DNA from: an uncultured Flavobacteriales bacterium
GTDB lineage: Bacteria; Bacteroidota; Bacteroidia; Flavobacteriales; BACL11
DNA: 64,000 nucleotides
Assembly (NCBI GenBank): GCA_943788405.1
Contig: CALSQD010000002.1
Span: 1,197,701 to 1,261,700, forward strand
Reading direction: 5' to 3'
The notes under the pieces are model-generated. The model was not told the origin of the DNA and did no database searches. It saw nothing but the letters and a program-made list of their open reading frames with translations. Numbering within the stretch: the stretch's first letter is position 1; every line of letters starts with the position of its first letter. The translations under genes and the position numbers were made by a program. Of the stretch, positions 1 to 8,400 are shown piece after piece.

Positions 1-174
1 TGATATAACATAATTAGGCTCAAACCCATTTTCAATATCAATGGCCATACCTCCTTTTTTAGGTAAATCCCTAATATGCCCAATACTTGATTCTACTACA
101 AAGTCTTTCCCTAAAAAACCTTGTATTATCTTTTTCTTTGCAGGTGACTCTACAATCACTAAGTTCTTTGCCAT
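1..174 (-). CDS. topA: DNA topoisomerase I, N-terminal part (runs off the left edge)
   Basis: The reverse strand from an ATG at 174 stays open to base 1 (58 codons). It begins [17 protein letters not shown] and continues with GHIRDLPKK. This is the start of the Toprim domain of bacterial type IA topoisomerases, including the metal-binding glutamate in IVESPAK. The enzyme relaxes negatively supercoiled DNA by a single-strand break and passage. The rest of the gene lies outside the window. It is divergent from miaB, with 162 bp between the starts. Family identity is clear from the opening residues alone, but nothing can be said about the active-site tyrosine or the C-terminal zinc region. Confidence 0.9.
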   Translation of the reverse strand, partial: MAKNLVIVESPAKKKIIQGFLGKDFVVESSIGHIRDLPKKGGMAIDIENGFEPNYVIS

Positions 175-199
175 TTTATTATGTTTTAGAAATGTGCTG

Positions 200-232
200 C
201 AAATTAAAGGAACTTTTTTTGAATAAAACAAA
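200..232 (-). promoter_or_regulatory. Candidate promoter for topA
   Basis: On the reverse strand TTTG (229-232) is followed after 21 nt by TTAATTTG (200-207). That is one mismatch from the Bacteroidota -7 box TAnnTTTG, with a spacer slightly longer than the usual 19. The same TTAATTTGCAG string stands before gldB. This is a motif match only. Confidence 0.4.
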
Positions 233-311
233 TCGAAAAAACTTGGCAGTTTCCATTATATTATATATAATATAAGTAAAATAAAGCACTGCCACATTGT
301 CAGTTTTTTAC

Positions 312-319
312 TATTTTTG
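312..319 (+). promoter_or_regulatory. Candidate -7 box for the miaB operon
   Basis: TATTTTTG is a perfect TAnnTTTG match, 17 nt before the miaB ATG. No TTTG is found at the expected distance upstream (CTGC is there instead), so only the -7 half is supported. Confidence 0.4.
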
Positions 320-336
320 CAATTCAAAACACAAAA

Positions 337-1782
337 ATGAGCATAGAAAAATTGTTAGAAAAAAATATTGATGAAAGTAAGCAGGGGGAGGTTTTACAAT
401 TATCTGAAAATGAAAAATCAGGACGCAAGATGTATATTGAAAGTTACGGTTGCCAAATGAATTTTTCGGATAGTGAAATTGTTGCTTCCATTCTTCATAA
501 TGAAGGGTTTTCTACAACAAAAGACATTACTGAAGCTGATTTAGTTTTTGTAAATACTTGCTCAATTAGAGAAAAAGCAGAGCTCACTGTGCGTAAGCGA
601 TTGGAGTTTTACAACTCAATAAAAAGAGATAAAAACCCTGGAATGTTAGTTGGTGTTTTAGGCTGTATGGCTGAACGCTTAAAAGAACAATTTTTAGAAG
701 AAGAAAAATTAGTTGATATTGTTGTTGGTCCTGATTCATACAGAGATTTACCCAATTTAATTGCACAAGTTGAGGACGGAAGAAAAGCAGTAAATGTATT
801 TTTATCATTAGAAGAAACCTATGCAGATATAAGCCCAGTTCGTTTAGGAGGGAATGGCGTAACTGCATTTGTATCAATTACAAGGGGGTGTGATAATATG
901 TGTACTTTTTGTGTAGTACCTTATACTAGAGGAAGAGAGAGAAGCAGAAATCCAGAAAGCATACTCAAGGAATGCCAAGATTTATTTAATGACGGTTACA
1001 GAGAAATCACATTGCTAGGACAAAATGTTGATTCTTATTTATGGTACGGAGGAGGTGCTAAAAAAGACTTTAAAAAAGCAAGTGATACTGCAAAAGCAAA
1101 TAGTTTAAACTTTGCTAATCTTTTGGATAAAGTAGCGCAAGTAAATCCTAAATTAAGAATCCGTTTTTCAACTTCTAACCCACAAGATATGGGAGTTGAT
1201 GTAATTGACACAATGGCAAAACATGAAAACATCTGCAATTACATACATCTACCAGTACAATCAGGGAGTTCTCGTATTTTAAAATTAATGAATAGAGGTT
1301 ATAACAGGGATAAATACCTAAAACTTATTGATGACATTAAGCAAAGAATACCGGATTGTGCAATATCAATGGATATGATTATAGGATTCTGTACCGAAAC
1401 TGAAGAAGATCATAAGGAAACACTCTCTTTAATGGACTATGTTACTTATGATTTTGGTTATATGTTTAAATATTCTGTAAGACCTAACACTCCAGCTGCA
1501 AGAATGGAGGACGATATTCCTGAAGAAACAAAACAAAGAAGGTTAGCTGAAATTATTGAAAAGCAACAAGCACATTCTCTACTTCACATGAGAGAAAAAT
1601 TAGGCAACTCTTATGAAGTATTGATTGAAGGGATTTCAAAAAAATCAGAGCAACATTATTACGGAAGAACAACTTATAATTCAGCAGTAGTATTTGAAAA
1701 AGGAAATCATAGATTAGGTGATTATGTGATGGTGAAAATTGAAGATTGCACTTCTGCAACCCTAAAAGGAAAAGTAATTTAA
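337..1782 (+). CDS. miaB: tRNA-2-methylthio-N6-dimethylallyladenosine synthase MiaB
   Basis: A 481-residue radical-SAM methylthiotransferase that adds the 2-methylthio group to i6A at position 37 of tRNAs reading UNN codons. The N-terminal UPF0004 domain carries cluster-binding cysteines: C39 in YGCQMN, then NTCS and LGCM. The radical-SAM cysteines are C185, C189 and C192 in [11 protein letters not shown], followed by [14 protein letters not shown] domain closes the protein. Length is normal for Bacteroidota, which have about 30 extra residues before the first domain. It is first in a rightward block with the sigma-54 activator starting 1 nt after its stop, an arrangement common in Flavobacteriales. 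Confidence 0.96.
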   Translation: MSIEKLLEKNIDESKQGEVLQLSENEKSGRKMYIESYGCQMNFSDSEIVASILHNEGFSTTKDITEADLVFVNTCSIREKAELTVRKRLEFYNSIKRDKNPGMLVGVLGCMAERLKEQFLEEEKLVDIVVGPDSYRDLPNLIAQVEDGRKAVNVFLSLEETYADISPVRLGGNGVTAFVSITRGCDNMCTFCVVPYTRGRERSRNPESILKECQDLFNDGYREITLLGQNVDSYLWYGGGAKKDFKKASDTAKANSLNFANLLDKVAQVNPKLRIRFSTSNPQDMGVDVIDTMAKHENICNYIHLPVQSGSSRILKLMNRGYNRDKYLKLIDDIKQRIPDCAISMDMIIGFCTETEEDHKETLSLMDYVTYDFGYMFKYSVRPNTPAARMEDDIPEETKQRRLAEIIEKQQAHSLLHMREKLGNSYEVLIEGISKKSEQHYYGRTTYNSAVVFEKGNHRLGDYVMVKIEDCTSATLKGKVI

Positions 1783-1783
1783 A

Positions 1784-2956
1784 ATGAATAGTCAACAAGC
1801 AAAACAAAGATTTGGTATTATTGGGAACAGCCCAAAACTAGCAAGAGCTATTGATGTTGCTTTGCAAGTTGCACCTACTGATATTTCTATTTTAATTGTA
1901 GGAGAAAGTGGTACTGGAAAAGAGAATATTCCAAAAATTATTCATCAAAATAGTAAAAGAAAACATAACCCATATATTGCCGTAAACTGTGGAGCAATTC
2001 CTGAAGGAACAATTGACAGTGAATTATTTGGACACGAAAAAGGGTCATTTACTGGAGCACATGACAGCCGAAAAGGATATTTTGAAGCTGCAGATGGTGG
2101 GACAATATTTTTAGATGAAGTTGGAGAATTACCAATGGCATCACAAGCAAGACTACTAAGAGTTCTGGAAAATGGAGAAATTATAAAAGTAGGTTCTTCC
2201 AAAGCACAACCAACAGATGTTAGGATTATAGCAGCAACAAATGTAAACCTACCTGAAGCTGTTAAAAATGGGACATTCAGAGAGGACTTATATTACCGAT
2301 TAAACACCATAAGCATTCAACTTCCTGCACTCAGAACTAGAGGAGATGATATATACTTATTATTCAGGAAATTTGCAGCTGACTTTGCCGAACAATACAA
2401 CACTCCACCAATACGACTTACGGATGATGCAGTTGAAATTTTAAAAGATTATTCTTGGCCTGGAAACATAAGGCAATTACGCAATTTTGTTGCTCAACTT
2501 TCAGTTATTGAAAAGGAAAGAATGATAACAGCAAATAAATTACAAGAACAATTGCCTGACACTTCTACCAGTGGTTTAGTTAAATTTGAAGATAAAAATA
2601 AAGCTGATTTATCCGAAAGAGAAATACTGTACAAAGTGCTTTTTGATATGAAAAGGGATCTTACAGAGTTAAAAAAGATTACTTTTGATTTAATGCAAAA
2701 AGAAGGCAACACAGAAATAATGCAAACAGTAAACCCAAGCGTTTTCAATGAAAATGAGGAATCCAGGATTATAATTAACTCAACAACTGAACAACAAGCC
2801 ATTGAGGTAGAAGAATCATTATCTTTATTCGAACAAGAAAAAAGATTAATAGAAAAGTCATTATTGAAGCACAAAGGGAGAAGAAAGGATGCTGCTGCAG
2901 AACTTGGGATTTCAGAGAGAACCTTGTACAGGAAATTAAAAGAGTTTGGATTATAA
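1784..2956 (+). CDS. Sigma-54-dependent transcriptional activator without receiver domain
   Basis: This 390-residue protein starts almost directly with the AAA+ sigma-54 interaction domain. It has Walker A GESGTGKE at 40-47, the sigma-54 contact loop GSFTGA (usual GAFTGA), and a Walker B region ending FLDEVGEL. The C-terminus has a Fis-type helix-turn-helix (about 350-388, KDAAAELGISERTLYRKLKE). There is no N-terminal response-regulator domain, so the input signal is unknown. Position between miaB and lptE is conserved in the phylum, but its regulon cannot be read from this sequence. A linker of about 80 residues, rich in Glu and Asn, separates ATPase and DNA-binding parts. Confidence 0.9.
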   Translation: MNSQQAKQRFGIIGNSPKLARAIDVALQVAPTDISILIVGESGTGKENIPKIIHQNSKRKHNPYIAVNCGAIPEGTIDSELFGHEKGSFTGAHDSRKGYFEAADGGTIFLDEVGELPMASQARLLRVLENGEIIKVGSSKAQPTDVRIIAATNVNLPEAVKNGTFREDLYYRLNTISIQLPALRTRGDDIYLLFRKFAADFAEQYNTPPIRLTDDAVEILKDYSWPGNIRQLRNFVAQLSVIEKERMITANKLQEQLPDTSTSGLVKFEDKNKADLSEREILYKVLFDMKRDLTELKKITFDLMQKEGNTEIMQTVNPSVFNENEESRIIINSTTEQQAIEVEESLSLFEQEKRLIEKSLLKHKGRRKDAAAELGISERTLYRKLKEFGL

Positions 2957-2957
2957 A

Positions 2958-3452
2958 ATGAAGACAATCTACACTATACTGCTCAGCATTTTTCTAACTT
3001 CTTGTGGAATCTATTCTTTTACTGGAGCGTCAATTCCTAGTGAAGCAAAAACAGTTTCTGTACAATACTTTAACAATAAAGCGGCTACCGTACAACCTAC
3101 TTTAAGTCAGGTGTTTACAGAAAGGTTAAAAGACATGTTTTTGGAGCAAACTAACTTAACCCTTAGTGAGAATGAGGGAGATTTAGCCTTTAGCGGACAC
3201 ATCAGTAAATATCAAATAAAACCAATTGCAATAAAGGCCAATGAAACTGCTGGGAAAAACCGATTGACTATTGCTATAAAAGTAAAATATGACAATAGTT
3301 TGAATACGGAAGATAGTTTTGAAAAAACCTTTAGTCGCTATCGTGATTATGAAAGTTCACAAAATATTTCAGATATTGAAGACACCTTAATTGAAGAAAT
3401 TACAAATGAATTAGCAGAGGATGTCTTTAATAAAGCATTTGTAAATTGGTAA
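2958..3452 (+). CDS. lptE: LPS assembly lipoprotein LptE
   Basis: A 164-residue predicted outer-membrane lipoprotein. A short signal peptide ends in the lipobox LTSC, followed by GIYSFTGASIP and the VQYFNNKA strand typical of the LptE (formerly RlpB) family in Bacteroidota. LptE plugs the LptD barrel that inserts lipopolysaccharide in the outer leaflet. The ATG at 2958 was chosen because a longer version would need a TTG at 2946 and would put extra residues before the signal peptide. It starts 1 nt after the regulator stop and its own stop overlaps the next start as TAATG. Confidence 0.85.
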   Translation: MKTIYTILLSIFLTSCGIYSFTGASIPSEAKTVSVQYFNNKAATVQPTLSQVFTERLKDMFLEQTNLTLSENEGDLAFSGHISKYQIKPIAIKANETAGKNRLTIAIKVKYDNSLNTEDSFEKTFSRYRDYESSQNISDIEDTLIEEITNELAEDVFNKAFVNW

Positions 3453-4114
3453 TGATTGATGTAAAACAACATATACTAGCTCCACAAAAAATAACAGGAG
3501 AAGATGTAGCAAAGATAGATAGCTTACTGCATGAATTCCCTTATTTTCAAACAGCTCAGTTATTATTAGCAAAAGGTTTATTAAATACCGATAGTATTCG
3601 CTACAATCGTCAGCTAAAAAAATCGGCTTCCTATGCTTTGGACAGAAAGCAACTTTTCAAAATAATTACACTCAACCCTATTAAAAAGAAGGAGGTTGAA
3701 GAAGCTATTACTCCAGCAAAAACTACTGAGGAAAAACTAGAAATAGGAACTCCTTTAGAATTTGATGAAAATGAAAATCATTCTTTTTCTGAATGGCTAG
3801 CATTATCAAAAGTTACGAAAATTGACAGAACACCTAAGCCCAACACAAAAAAGTTAATTGATAATTTTATTGATAAAAATTTAAGCATTAGCAAACCAAA
3901 AAAGACTACTTTCTTTAAACCAATTGATGTAGCTAAGGAAAGTTTAATTGAAAATAATGACTTAGTTACCCCTACTTTAGCAAAGGTTTACTTGGAGCAA
4001 GGCCATTATGACAAGGCAATTTCGGCTTATGAAAAATTATGTTTGAAATATCCAGAAAAAAATAGTTTATTTGCAAACCAAATTAAATTGATCAATAAAT
4101 TAAAAGAAAAATAA
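3452..4114 (+). CDS. Hypothetical cytoplasmic protein with C-terminal TPR-like repeat
   Basis: A 220-residue protein with no signal peptide or membrane segment. The N-terminus (IDVKQHILAPQKITGEDVAKIDSLLHEFPYFQTAQLLLAKGL) looks like a helical repeat domain. A charged linker follows, then a single TPR-like pair near residues 170-205 (TLAKVYLEQGHYDKAISAYEKL). The gene sits between lptE and secG throughout many Flavobacteriales, so a link to envelope biogenesis is possible but unproven. The start ATG overlaps the lptE stop as TAATG. Confidence 0.75.
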   Translation: MIDVKQHILAPQKITGEDVAKIDSLLHEFPYFQTAQLLLAKGLLNTDSIRYNRQLKKSASYALDRKQLFKIITLNPIKKKEVEEAITPAKTTEEKLEIGTPLEFDENENHSFSEWLALSKVTKIDRTPKPNTKKLIDNFIDKNLSISKPKKTTFFKPIDVAKESLIENNDLVTPTLAKVYLEQGHYDKAISAYEKLCLKYPEKNSLFANQIKLINKLKEK

Positions 4115-4115
4115 A

Positions 4116-4439
4116 ATGTATACGATTTTTGCAATCCTTATCATCATAACATCTATCCTATTAGTATTAGTTGTATTAGTTCAAAATCCTAAAGGTGGAG
4201 GATTATCATCTTCATTTGGTGGCGGATCAGGAAACCAAATTATGGGTGCTAAAAAAACAACTGACTTTTTAGAAAAAGCAACTTGGACTCTAGCTATTGC
4301 ATTAATCTCTTTAAGCTTATTATCAAACTTTGCTATCCCAAGAAACACTGCTGAGGATACAGTTGAAATTAAAGCTCAGGAACAGATTGACAATGCTGTA
4401 ATTCCTAACTTACCGGCTAACCCTACACAAGCAGAGTAA
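4116..4439 (+). CDS. secG: Preprotein translocase subunit SecG
   Basis: A 107-residue inner-membrane subunit of the SecYEG channel. There are two membrane helices: residues 3-22, and about 58-75 (WTLAIALISLSLLSNF). Between them is the hallmark cytosolic loop VLVQNPKGGGLSSSFGG. An acidic tail of about 30 residues extends beyond the second helix. It is the last gene of the miaB-secG block, 1 nt after the previous stop. Confidence 0.95.
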   Translation: MYTIFAILIIITSILLVLVVLVQNPKGGGLSSSFGGGSGNQIMGAKKTTDFLEKATWTLAIALISLSLLSNFAIPRNTAEDTVEIKAQEQIDNAVIPNLPANPTQAE

Positions 4440-4456
4440 TAAAATAGATATGAGTA
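4440..4456 (+). repeat. 17-bp intergenic repeat, copy 1
   Basis: TAAAATAGATATGAGTA directly follows the secG stop and is identical to 57990-58006, which overlaps the fumC stop. Both copies continue into a GAGATTT string. The remaining 200 bp before groS shows no gene; it holds a palindrome and the candidate groS promoter, listed separately. Confidence 0.6.
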
Positions 4457-4573
4457 TTGAGATTTCAGTACTTAGACTAAGAATCTTAGCTATTTCTTAC
4501 TAGTTTTCTATCTTTTTATCTACTATCCATACTCTAAAAGCGTAGCGGTCTAACATCTATTTTCCAAAAAACA

Positions 4574-4590
4574 TAAACGCTTTGCGTTTA
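4574..4590. other. Perfect palindrome upstream of groS
   Basis: TAAACGC, a TTT loop, then GCGTTTA. It lies 22 bp upstream of the candidate -33 box of groS. No T-tract follows, so it is a poor terminator; it could be an operator or a structured RNA end of the secG message. Confidence 0.45.
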
Positions 4591-4611
4591 ATCTGCCATA
4601 ATTTCATTTAT

Positions 4612-4642
4612 TTTGGACTGCATTTGCTGTGGCATACTTTAT
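4612..4642 (+). promoter_or_regulatory. Candidate groS-groL promoter
   Basis: TTTG (4612-4615), an exact 19-nt spacer, then TACTTTAT (4635-4642), two mismatches from TAnnTTTG. The groS ATG is 39 nt downstream. No CIRCE element (TTAGCACTC-N9-GAGTGCTAA) is present, so HrcA control is not supported here. Confidence 0.5.
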
Positions 4643-4681
4643 GCATTAGTTAGCAAATAGAAAACAAATAAAAAAATAAAC

Positions 4682-4963
4682 ATGTCAAAAATAAACATTA
4701 CCCCACTTGCCGATAGAGTTATTATTAAGCAAGCAGCAGCTGAAACAACTACTGCATCAGGAATTATAATACCTGACACTGCACAAGAAAAACCACAAAA
4801 AGGAATTGTAATTGCTTGCGGAAAAGGAACGAAAGACAACCCTATTACTGTAAAAGCGGGTGACACTGTACTGTACGGAAAATATGCAGGAACAGAATTA
4901 AAGCATGAGGGAGAAGATTATCTTATCATGAGAGAAGCAGACATTTTAGCAATCATAAAATAA
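4682..4963 (+). CDS. groS: Co-chaperonin GroES
   Basis: A 93-residue lid subunit of the GroEL folding chamber. PLADRVIIK opens the protein, the mobile loop region [19 protein letters not shown] contacts GroEL, and [13 protein letters not shown] and [13 protein letters not shown] form the conserved end. Length is normal for the family. It is followed 6 nt later by groL. Confidence 0.97.
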   Translation: MSKINITPLADRVIIKQAAAETTTASGIIIPDTAQEKPQKGIVIACGKGTKDNPITVKAGDTVLYGKYAGTELKHEGEDYLIMREADILAIIK

Positions 4964-4969
4964 TATAAC

Positions 4970-6604
4970 ATGGCAAAGAACATAACATTTAATATAGAAT
5001 CAAGAGACGCATTAAAAAGAGGTGTAGATGCCTTAGCTAATGCAGTAAAAGTAACTTTAGGACCAAAAGGAAGAAATGTTGTTATTGGAAAAAGCTTTGG
5101 AGGACCAACCATCACAAAAGATGGTGTATCTGTTGCAAAAGAAATTTCATTGGAAGATGCGGTAGAAAACATGGGAGCTCAAATGGTAAAAGAAGTAGCT
5201 AGCAATACCAATGACTTAGCAGGAGATGGAACAACTACAGCTACAGTGCTCGCTCAAGCAATAATAACAGCAGGACTTAAAAATGTTGCTGCTGGTGCAA
5301 ACCCAATGGATGTAAAAAGAGGGATTGACAAAGCTGTAAATGTTTTAATTGAAGACATTCAAAAACAAGCTCAAAAAGTAGGAAACTCCTATGATAAAAT
5401 TGAGCAAGTAGCTAGTATTTCAGCTAATAACGATAATGTAATTGGCTCGTTAATTGCTGAAGCTATGAAAAAAGTAAAAACAGAAGGAGTAATTACTGTT
5501 GAAGAAGCAAAAGGAACTGAAACACATGTAGAGGTAGTGGAAGGAATGCAATTTGACAGAGGATATTTATCTCCTTACTTTATAACTGATGCCGACAAAA
5601 TGGAGGCTAATATGGAAAATCCTTTTGTTTTAATTTATGACAAAAAGATTTCAGCAATGAAAGACCTTTTACCAGTACTAGAACAAACTGCAAAAGCAGG
5701 AAAACCTTTAGTAATTATTGCTGAGGATGTTGATGGAGAAGCCTTATCTACCCTAGTAGTAAATAAAATAAGAGGAGCACTAAAAGTAGCAGCCGTAAAA
5801 GCTCCTGGATTTGGCGATAGAAGAAAAGCAATGCTAGAAGATATTGCTATCCTTACTAACGGAACAGTAGTATCAGAAGAAAGAGGTTTTCAACTAGAAA
5901 ACACTACTTTGGAAATGCTAGGTACTGCTGAAAAAATCACAATTGATAAAGACAACACTACTGTTGTAAATGGAGCTGGAGATAGCAACACAATTAAAGC
6001 TAGAGTAAATCAGATTAAAGCACAAATTGAAAGCACAACATCTGATTATGATAGAGAAAAATTACAAGAAAGATTAGCAAAACTTGCTGGTGGAGTTGCT
6101 GTACTTTATGTTGGGGCACCTACTGAAGTAGAAATGAAAGAGAAAAAAGATAGAGTAGATGATGCACTAGCTGCTACAAGAGCTGCTGTTGAAGAAGGCA
6201 TTGTTCCTGGAGGTGGAGTTGCAATTGTTAGAGCAACTGATAGGTTAGCTAAACTAAAAGGAGATAATGATGACGAACAAACAGGAATCAACATTATAAC
6301 AAGAGCAGTAGAAGAACCTTTAAGACAAATAGTTGAAAATGCAGGATTGGAAGGCTCAGTAATTGTTGCTAAGGTGCGTGATGGCAAAGCTGATTTTGGT
6401 TTTAATGCTAAAACAGAAGTATTTGAGAACCTTTACAAAGCTGGAGTAATTGACCCTGCTAAAGTAGTGCGTGTAGCATTAGAAAATGCAGCCTCAGTTG
6501 CTGGTATGCTATTAACTACTGAATGTGTAATTGCTGACATTCCTGAAGAAACACCTGCTATGCCTCCAATGGGTGGTGGTGGAGGTATGCCAGGCATGAT
6601 GTAG
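4970..6604 (+). CDS. groL: Chaperonin GroEL
   Basis: A 544-residue ATP-driven chaperonin forming the double-ring folding cage in the cytoplasm. It has the nucleotide-binding motifs [10 protein letters not shown] and [13 protein letters not shown], the apical domain (RGYLSPYF), and the equatorial return with [10 protein letters not shown]. It ends in the flexible Gly-Met tail [10 protein letters not shown]. Full-length and uninterrupted. Two bases follow the stop before a dispersed repeat and a terminator. Confidence 0.98.
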   Translation: MAKNITFNIESRDALKRGVDALANAVKVTLGPKGRNVVIGKSFGGPTITKDGVSVAKEISLEDAVENMGAQMVKEVASNTNDLAGDGTTTATVLAQAIITAGLKNVAAGANPMDVKRGIDKAVNVLIEDIQKQAQKVGNSYDKIEQVASISANNDNVIGSLIAEAMKKVKTEGVITVEEAKGTETHVEVVEGMQFDRGYLSPYFITDADKMEANMENPFVLIYDKKISAMKDLLPVLEQTAKAGKPLVIIAEDVDGEALSTLVVNKIRGALKVAAVKAPGFGDRRKAMLEDIAILTNGTVVSEERGFQLENTTLEMLGTAEKITIDKDNTTVVNGAGDSNTIKARVNQIKAQIESTTSDYDREKLQERLAKLAGGVAVLYVGAPTEVEMKEKKDRVDDALAATRAAVEEGIVPGGGVAIVRATDRLAKLKGDNDDEQTGINIITRAVEEPLRQIVENAGLEGSVIVAKVRDGKADFGFNAKTEVFENLYKAGVIDPAKVVRVALENAASVAGMLLTTECVIADIPEETPAMPPMGGGGGMPGMM

Positions 6605-6674
6605 AAACATCTGTCATTCTGAATGGAATGAAGAAACTCGTTTTTGAGATGTTTCGGAAAACTCAACATGACAA
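6604..6674. repeat. Dispersed intergenic repeat with terminal inverted arms
   Basis: The element is bounded by GAAACATCT (6604-6612) and AGATGTTTC (6647-6655), and reads on to AACATGACAAA. The internal text TGTCATTCTGAATGGAATGAA resembles a repeat I know to be scattered between genes in many Bacteroidota genomes. Only one clear copy lies in this window, so the assignment rests on recall of the motif. Confidence 0.5.
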
Positions 6675-6678
6675 AAAG

Positions 6679-6709
6679 AAATCCCTGCCAATTTGGTGGG
6701 ATTTTTTTT
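6679..6709. terminator. Bidirectional terminator between groL and the small-protein cluster
   Basis: AAATCCC (6679-6685) pairs with GGGATTT (6698-6704), with further CCA/TGG pairing inside and eight T residues following on the + strand. On the reverse strand TTTCTTTTT follows. The stop codon of the leftward gene overlaps the T-tract. Confidence 0.75.
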
Positions 6710-7061
6710 ATCCAAGTCCAACCCCTCCAGATTTATCGAAATTATCCGCCCATCTAAAAAGTAAAATTACAAGTATGGCTCCTAAAATAGTCATTGTTAT
6801 TATTATTGGCAACCATATTCTTTTAAATTGATTTAGTGGTTTATTGACTTCTCCATTGTTTGTTAATGGATCTATACCATTTCTACAACTTTCGCATTTG
6901 CAAGAACTCAAATCAACACCCATTTTTATAAGACTAGAGTTATATTGTTTGATTTCTTCTTGAACAGTATTCTGTTTTACTTCCAATGTATCAGCAACAG
7001 GAAAAGAAGCATAACTTACATTTGTAAATGTAGTTAGCGTTATTAAGATTAGTTTTTTCAT
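6708..7061 (-). CDS. Small exported membrane protein, ASFPV family, paralogue 1 (CxCxxC)
   Basis: A 117-residue protein. A signal peptide ends near YASFPV, followed by a soluble stretch (ADTLEVKQNTV...EEIKQYNSSLIKMGVDLSS). The cysteine motif CKCESC and then one membrane helix (LPIIITMTILGAILVILLF) come next, with a short Gly-rich tail. It shares the first ~35 residues and the cysteine segment with the third gene of the cluster. Function is unknown. A zinc or iron site at CxCxxC is an inference. It is the last of four tandem leftward genes, 27 nt after the second. Confidence 0.75.
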   Translation of the reverse strand: MKKLILITLTTFTNVSYASFPVADTLEVKQNTVQEEIKQYNSSLIKMGVDLSSCKCESCRNGIDPLTNNGEVNKPLNQFKRIWLPIIITMTILGAILVILLFRWADNFDKSGGVGLG

Positions 7062-7088
7062 AATTTATAACAATGTATTAAACAAAAT

Positions 7089-7472
7089 TTAATCACCTAA
7101 TTTTGTAGGATCTCCTCCAAAAGCAAAAATTACAAATGCTAAAAAAGCTGAAACTAAGAAAATAATCAATGACAAAATAAAGCCAGTAATGGCTAAGCCT
7201 TTTAATTTTTTATTAAAGCCAATTGCTCCAAACACAATACCTAACAATGCAATTATAGTTGCAGCCAATGGGTTTTGTACTAGTACTAAACTAAGAAATG
7301 CACAACTTATAGATAAAATAGCCCATAGAGAATTGCCACTCGAGTAGGTTGGCAGTTCTGCATTAGCATTTTCAACAATTGCAGTTTGCTGAGTTTCAGC
7401 AACAGGAAAAGAAGCATAACTCACATTCATAAATGTAGTTAGCGTTATTAAGATTAGTATTAGTTTTTTCAT
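7089..7472 (-). CDS. Small exported membrane protein, ASFPV family, paralogue 2 (DUF4190-like)
   Basis: 127 residues. The N-terminal signal segment (MKKLILILITLTTFMNVSYASFPVAET) is shared with its neighbours. The rest is different: three hydrophobic helices with small glycine turns (LWAILSISCAFLSLVLV, AATIIALLGIVFGAIGF, LAITGFILSLIIFLVSA), the pattern of the DUF4190 membrane domain. No cysteine motif. Function unknown. The combination of one leader with different C-terminal membrane modules is the notable feature. Confidence 0.75.
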   Translation of the reverse strand: MKKLILILITLTTFMNVSYASFPVAETQQTAIVENANAELPTYSSGNSLWAILSISCAFLSLVLVQNPLAATIIALLGIVFGAIGFNKKLKGLAITGFILSLIIFLVSAFLAFVIFAFGGDPTKLGD

Positions 7473-7478
7473 AATTAT

Positions 7479-7976
7479 TTATTTTCTGTTTTTAAGCTGC
7501 ATAATACGCGCTTTTATAGCAATTACTATACTAATTACTACAAGAGCAGAACCTAACAAGAGTCCAGCAGGAGCCCCACTCTTAGGTTTTTCTCCTGATG
7601 ACTGTGGACAATCAGATCTATTATCAACACAATTATATGCACGAGTAAGACCAATGAAACCCCAAATAATAACACCTAATAATATTAATCCCGCCAAGAG
7701 GTACATTGCTTTAGTATTGGATTCACTACCGTTATCAACTTTCACAAGTTCCCCTTTAGAGTTACGAACTAATGGGCGCATCCCACTTCTACAACTTTCA
7801 CATTTACAAGAACTCAAGTCAATACCCATTTTCTGCAAATTATAATGGTATTGTTTTATTTCTTCTGTTAGTACAGTATCCTGTTTTACTTCCAAAGTAT
7901 CAGCAACAGGAAAAGAAGCATAACTCACATTTATAAATGTGGTTAGTGCAATAAAGATTAATAATAGTTTTTTCAT
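7479..7976 (-). CDS. Small exported membrane protein, ASFPV family, paralogue 3 (CxCxxC, two helices)
   Basis: 165 residues. It has the shared leader ending ASFPVADTLEVKQDTV, then KMGIDLSSCKCESCRSG nearly identical to paralogue 1. Two membrane helices follow (MYLLAGLILLGVIIWGFI and LLLGSALVVISIVIAI), separated by a loop containing two more cysteines. It ends in a basic tail. It is the longest member. Six nt separate its stop from the start of paralogue 2. Function unknown. Confidence 0.75.
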   Translation of the reverse strand: MKKLLLIFIALTTFINVSYASFPVADTLEVKQDTVLTEEIKQYHYNLQKMGIDLSSCKCESCRSGMRPLVRNSKGELVKVDNGSESNTKAMYLLAGLILLGVIIWGFIGLTRAYNCVDNRSDCPQSSGEKPKSGAPAGLLLGSALVVISIVIAIKARIMQLKNRK

Positions 7977-7986
7977 AATTTATAAA

Positions 7987-8262
7987 TTAATTCATTTTCA
8001 TTGCTGACATACCTAAGAACAATAACAATAATAAAACCACAGGTAGTATCCATAAGTATTTCCAAATTGGAGACTCATCAATTGTACTTCCAGCAAGCAC
8101 ACCATACATTAAGGGATTATTTTTTAATGTGTCAGAATAAACAGGTACATCAAAATATTCAACACGATAACTTAAATAACATTCTTCATCAACAGGAAAA
8201 GAAGCATAACTAACATTCATAAATGTAAATAGTGCTATAAATACCAAAACTATCTTTTTCAT
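7987..8262 (-). CDS. Small exported membrane protein, ASFPV family, paralogue 4
   Basis: 91 residues. The shared leader MKKIVLVFIALFTFMNVSYASFPV is followed by a Tyr-rich soluble stretch (ECYLSYRVEYFDVPVYSDTLKNNP) and one C-terminal helix (YLWILPVVLLLLLFLGM). It lacks the CxCxxC motif. It is the first gene of the cluster and 10 nt separate it from paralogue 3, so the four probably form one transcript. Function unknown. Confidence 0.7.
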   Translation of the reverse strand: MKKIVLVFIALFTFMNVSYASFPVDEECYLSYRVEYFDVPVYSDTLKNNPLMYGVLAGSTIDESPIWKYLWILPVVLLLLLFLGMSAMKMN

Positions 8263-8291
8263 AATTCAATTTGTATTGATTAATTATAATA

Positions 8292-8299
8292 CAAAGCTA
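8292..8299 (-). promoter_or_regulatory. Candidate -7 box for the ASFPV cluster
   Basis: On the reverse strand TAGCTTTG is a perfect TAnnTTTG match, 29 nt before the ATG of the first small gene and downstream of the ftsZ terminator. The -33 position is ATAA, a poor match. Confidence 0.4.
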
Positions 8300-8340
8300 A
8301 GTCATTGAAAATAAAGTATTATGCTATGCATAGTAAATTA

Positions 8341-8370
8341 AAAAGCCCTACCGATACAGTAGAGCTTTTT
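8341..8370 (-). terminator. Terminator of the division/cell-wall operon
   Basis: AAAAGCCCTAC (8341-8351) pairs with GTAGAGCTTTT (8360-8370) with one mismatch. On the reverse strand it is followed by TTTTT and lies 30 nt after the ftsZ stop. Confidence 0.8.
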
Positions 8371-8400
8371 AATAAAAAACAACAGTCAAATTACATATCG

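Noticed and set aside
41-275. Two short + strand frames at the left edge
   Set aside because: They lie over the clear start of topA on the other strand and in its promoter.
4440-4681. CIRCE/HrcA operator before groS
   Set aside because: Searched by eye for TTAGCACTC and GAGTGCTAA; not found.
6628-6831. 67-codon + frame after groL
   Set aside because: It spans the dispersed repeat, the terminator and the end of the first ASFPV gene.
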